DNA of 64,000 nt from assembly GCA_028825045.1 (NCBI GenBank), contig JAPKAY010000004.1, positions 52,567-116,566 of the forward strand, written 5' to 3'. Source of the stretch: Halioglobus sp. GTDB taxonomy: Bacteria; Pseudomonadota; Gammaproteobacteria; Pseudomonadales; Halieaceae. The notes under the pieces were generated by a model that saw only the letters and a list, made by a program, of their open reading frames with translations, was not told the DNA's origin and ran no database searches. Position 1 is the first letter of the stretch. Each line of letters opens with the position of its first letter. A program made the translations under genes and the position numbers. Below are positions 61,639-64,000 of this stretch, piece by piece.

Positions 61639-63186
61639 TTACCGATTCTGGTAGCCCATCATTTCCTCAGCCAATGCATTCATGTCTAACGTGTCAGGCT
61701 TTTGACGCGGGGGGAACTTCTGAAATGTCGTCAGAAATTTATAGGACTCTAGCCCCGCGCCGTAAAGCATGAAAATATGCTCAAAATACCAGCGCTCATA
61801 GGCGCCAGATTCCTTCCGCGCGCGCTCGAATGGATCCTGTCGGAGATTGAACAGTAGGGGCATTCTCAATTTAGTGAACGGGTACTGCCATACCGCGTTA
61901 CCCGTAGCCTCTTGTATGGAATACATAATTTTCCAGTCGCCCCATCGCAGCGCCGAGTAATCCCCGTCGTCGGTAAAATAGTGGAACGTATCACGCGGAG
62001 AGGTTGTCGTTTTCCCGTTGAGGTAATCGGTGAGGTCAAAGCCGTCAATATGTACTTTGTAGTTGTTGGCGCCTGCCTGATAGCCCTTCTTCAGTTTTTC
62101 CTTGATGCCTTTGACACCAGCCGCAGTAAGCAGGGTGGGTAGCCAATCATTGTGCGCGGCCATTTCGTTAAAACGCGTTCCCGGTTTGACAATGCCAGGC
62201 CAGCGAATAAGCGCAGGGACGCGAAAACCCCCTTCCCATGTTGTATTTTTCTCGCCTCGAAATTGAGTGGTCCCGCCGTCTGGCCAGCTGAATATTTCAG
62301 CGCCGTTGTCGGTGGAGTAAACAACGATAGTGTTATCCGCGATCCCTTTTTCATCCAGAAAATCGAGTAACTGTCCCACGTGATTGTCGTGCTCAACGAG
62401 TCCATCACCGTAGAGTCCACCTCTTTTGGATAGACCCACACTCTCTTCTTTTAGACGAGTCCAGATATGCATACGCGTCGAGTTCCACCAAACAAAGAAC
62501 GGTTTGTCTTCTTTCACCGCTTTGTCCATGAACTTGATTGCTTGCGTGGTAATTTCCTCATCCACTGTTTCCATACGCTTTTTGGTAAGCGCGCCGGTGT
62601 CGTTGACCTTTCCATCAGCGAAGGAGTGGATGACGCCGCGGGGAGAGAACAGTTTTTGAAATATGGCGTCTTTGGGGTAATCAGCGTGTTCTGGTTCATC
62701 CTCGGCGTTAAGGTGATAGAGATTACCGAAGAATTCATCGAATCCGTGCTGTGTTGGCAAATGTTCGTCTCGATCGCCCAGGTGATTCTTTCCGAATTGC
62801 CCCGTCACGTAACCCAGCGGCCGCAATAGTCCGGCAATGGTCGGGTCTTCTTTTTGCATGCCCGCTTCCCGGCCGGGGCTACCCACTTTGGTGAGTCCTG
62901 TACGAACCGGGTGTTGACCGGTTATAAATGCAGAACGACCAGCGGTACATGAGTTCTCGCCATAGTAGTCTGTAAACAGCGCTCCCTCGTTGGCGATACG
63001 GTCAATGTTGGGTGTCTGGAAGCCCATGGAGCCCAGGTTGTAGACGCTAAGATTCCAGGTGCCTATATCGTCGCCCCAGATCACCAGTATGTTGGGTTTA
63101 TCCGCAGCATTAGCACCAGTGGCTGCCAGCATGGCCAGTGTACATGTGCGGAGTGTCGAGATTATGGAGCGCGGTAAGAAAGTCAT
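61639..63186 (-). CDS. Secreted/periplasmic arylsulfatase
   Basis: PNILVIWGDDIGTWN; SCTAGRSAFITGQ (C-x-A-x-R); FGKNHLGD; signal peptide if started at 63186 (track start 63321 over-extended). Confidence 0.93.
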   Translation of the reverse strand: MTFLPRSIISTLRTCTLAMLAATGANAADKPNILVIWGDDIGTWNLSVYNLGSMGFQTPNIDRIANEGALFTDYYGENSCTAGRSAFITGQHPVRTGLTKVGSPGREAGMQKEDPTIAGLLRPLGYVTGQFGKNHLGDRDEHLPTQHGFDEFFGNLYHLNAEDEPEHADYPKDAIFQKLFSPRGVIHSFADGKVNDTGALTKKRMETVDEEITTQAIKFMDKAVKEDKPFFVWWNSTRMHIWTRLKEESVGLSKRGGLYGDGLVEHDNHVGQLLDFLDEKGIADNTIVVYSTDNGAEIFSWPDGGTTQFRGEKNTTWEGGFRVPALIRWPGIVKPGTRFNEMAAHNDWLPTLLTAAGVKGIKEKLKKGYQAGANNYKVHIDGFDLTDYLNGKTTTSPRDTFHYFTDDGDYSALRWGDWKIMYSIQEATGNAVWQYPFTKLRMPLLFNLRQDPFERARKESGAYERWYFEHIFMLYGAGLESYKFLTTFQKFPPRQKPDTLDMNALAEEMMGYQNR

Positions 63187-63420
63187 ACAGGTTGCCTCTG
63201 AATTTGTTGCTATAAAAAATATGGTAAAGGTTTTTGTTGTGACCATCAAAAGTATGCTGACCATGGAAACATGAAGGCCGAATTCAATGCCGGCATTCAA
63301 TAGACGAGCGTAGGGGGTCAAAACCGGAAACTACTCTTTTGAGTGGATCTATAAAGCTTGTACCTTCTGTTTTATTGTTATGTACAAATAGGCATGGCGT
63401 GTAGTGCGTGGCCAATTTAG

Positions 63421-63453
63421 TCACCTGATTATAGGAGATGTTATCACCTGATT
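63421..63453. repeat. Direct repeat TCACCTGATT (two copies), candidate operator
   Basis: Identical 10-mers at 63421-63430 and 63444-63453 (23-nt period) in the divergent sulfatase/GMC intergenic region. Confidence 0.45.
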
Positions 63454-63476
63454 GGCAAGCTGATCAAAACTATAAT
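63448..63476 (+). promoter_or_regulatory. Candidate sigma70 promoter for the GMC oxidoreductase
   Basis: TATAAT at 63471-63476; CTGATT 17 nt upstream overlaps the second direct repeat. Confidence 0.35.
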
Positions 63477-63553
63477 AAATAAAAAGCGACGTGCGTTCAG
63501 TCCAAATAGAAGCCTATACCGGGCTTAGCAGCTACCGCGAAGATAAATACAGA

Positions 63554-64000
63554 ATGAAAAACCTTACCCGGCGAAAGTTCATAAAAAGTTCAGCATTGAT
63601 CACCGCGGCGACTGCCGTGGGTTGCAGCAACGGATCCAGTCCAGATCCAGCGTTCAGACAGGCGGTCGTAATCGGTTCAGGGTTTGTAGGGTCTGTTGCT
63701 GCGTTACGCTTGGGTTTGGCGGGAATCCCGACGATGGTTTTAGAGCGAGGACAGGATTGGACGCAGAAGGGCCCTGATACCTTTCCGAATTTGTCTGACA
63801 CCGATCGAAGAAAAACCTGGTTCGGTGAGACTGATGGTTTGACCGGTTTTAGTACCACTACACCCTGGGCTGGAATGATAGAACGGGTGAGCGAAGATAC
63901 ACTGGATGCTGCCTGTGGCGCCGGGGTGGGAGGCGGCTCTTTAGTTTATGGTGGAGCGCTCATCCAGCCGAGAAGACAAACATTTGATACGGTATTTCCG
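63554..64000 (+). CDS. GMC/cholesterol oxidase-like FAD oxidoreductase, Tat-type signal (partial; 3' end outside window)
   Basis: RRKFIKSSALITAATAVGC Tat/lipobox-like N-terminus; AVVIGSGFVGSVAALRLGLAG FAD motif; AACGAGVGGGSLVYGG. Confidence 0.85.
   Translation, partial: MKNLTRRKFIKSSALITAATAVGCSNGSSPDPAFRQAVVIGSGFVGSVAALRLGLAGIPTMVLERGQDWTQKGPDTFPNLSDTDRRKTWFGETDGLTGFSTTTPWAGMIERVSEDTLDAACGAGVGGGSLVYGGALIQPRRQTFDTVFP

Noticed and set aside
1-64000. CRISPR arrays, tRNA/rRNA genes, transposons, prophage or toxin-antitoxin modules
   Set aside because: No regularly spaced repeats, tRNA-like T-arm motifs, transposase/integrase or phage structural ORFs were seen.

Overview
The window reads as a chromosomal segment of a gammaproteobacterium; the gene content suggests a marine Halieaceae/OM60-like lineage, but that is inference. 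It is mostly housekeeping. In order: caa3-type cytochrome c oxidase cluster (coxB 3' end, coxA, cox11, coxC, SURF1, ctaB, sco); polA; engB; cytochromes c5 and c4; dsbA; cysteine synthase; an MFS exporter; leuA; ilvD; argA; argE; pit and its DUF47 partner; a GspE/PilB-like ATPase; glnE; ilvE; rmlD/B and rmlC/A; a glycosyltransferase / methyltransferase / toroid-protein / methyltransferase cassette; tolC; yqiB-cpdA-parE; alkB-like; a PI-PLC lipoprotein; yceI; an octaheme HEAT/TPR cytochrome; a KstD-like flavoprotein with a glyoxalase; rdgC; mnmH (selU) with an NDH-selD fusion; a K+-channel pair; vanZ; a DksA/TraR-like protein; a ChaA-like antiporter; a sulfatase; and a GMC oxidoreductase cut by the window edge. 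No CRISPR array, rRNA, tRNA, transposase or prophage was seen. The signals most worth a second look are: (1) a probable AlgU/sigmaE-driven ErsA/Spot42-like sRNA in the polA-engB gap; (2) three apparent gene remnants (SnoaL-like, MmyB-type regulator C-terminus, Rieske oxygenase alpha C-terminus) in intergenic DNA at 59.4-61.6 kb; (3) the GT4-MT-toroid-MT cassette at 36.4-40.1 kb; (4) an octaheme cytochrome with HEAT and TPR repeats; (5) absence of heme A synthase (ctaA) from the cox cluster. All family calls come from reading motifs in the supplied sequence and translations; no database search was run.
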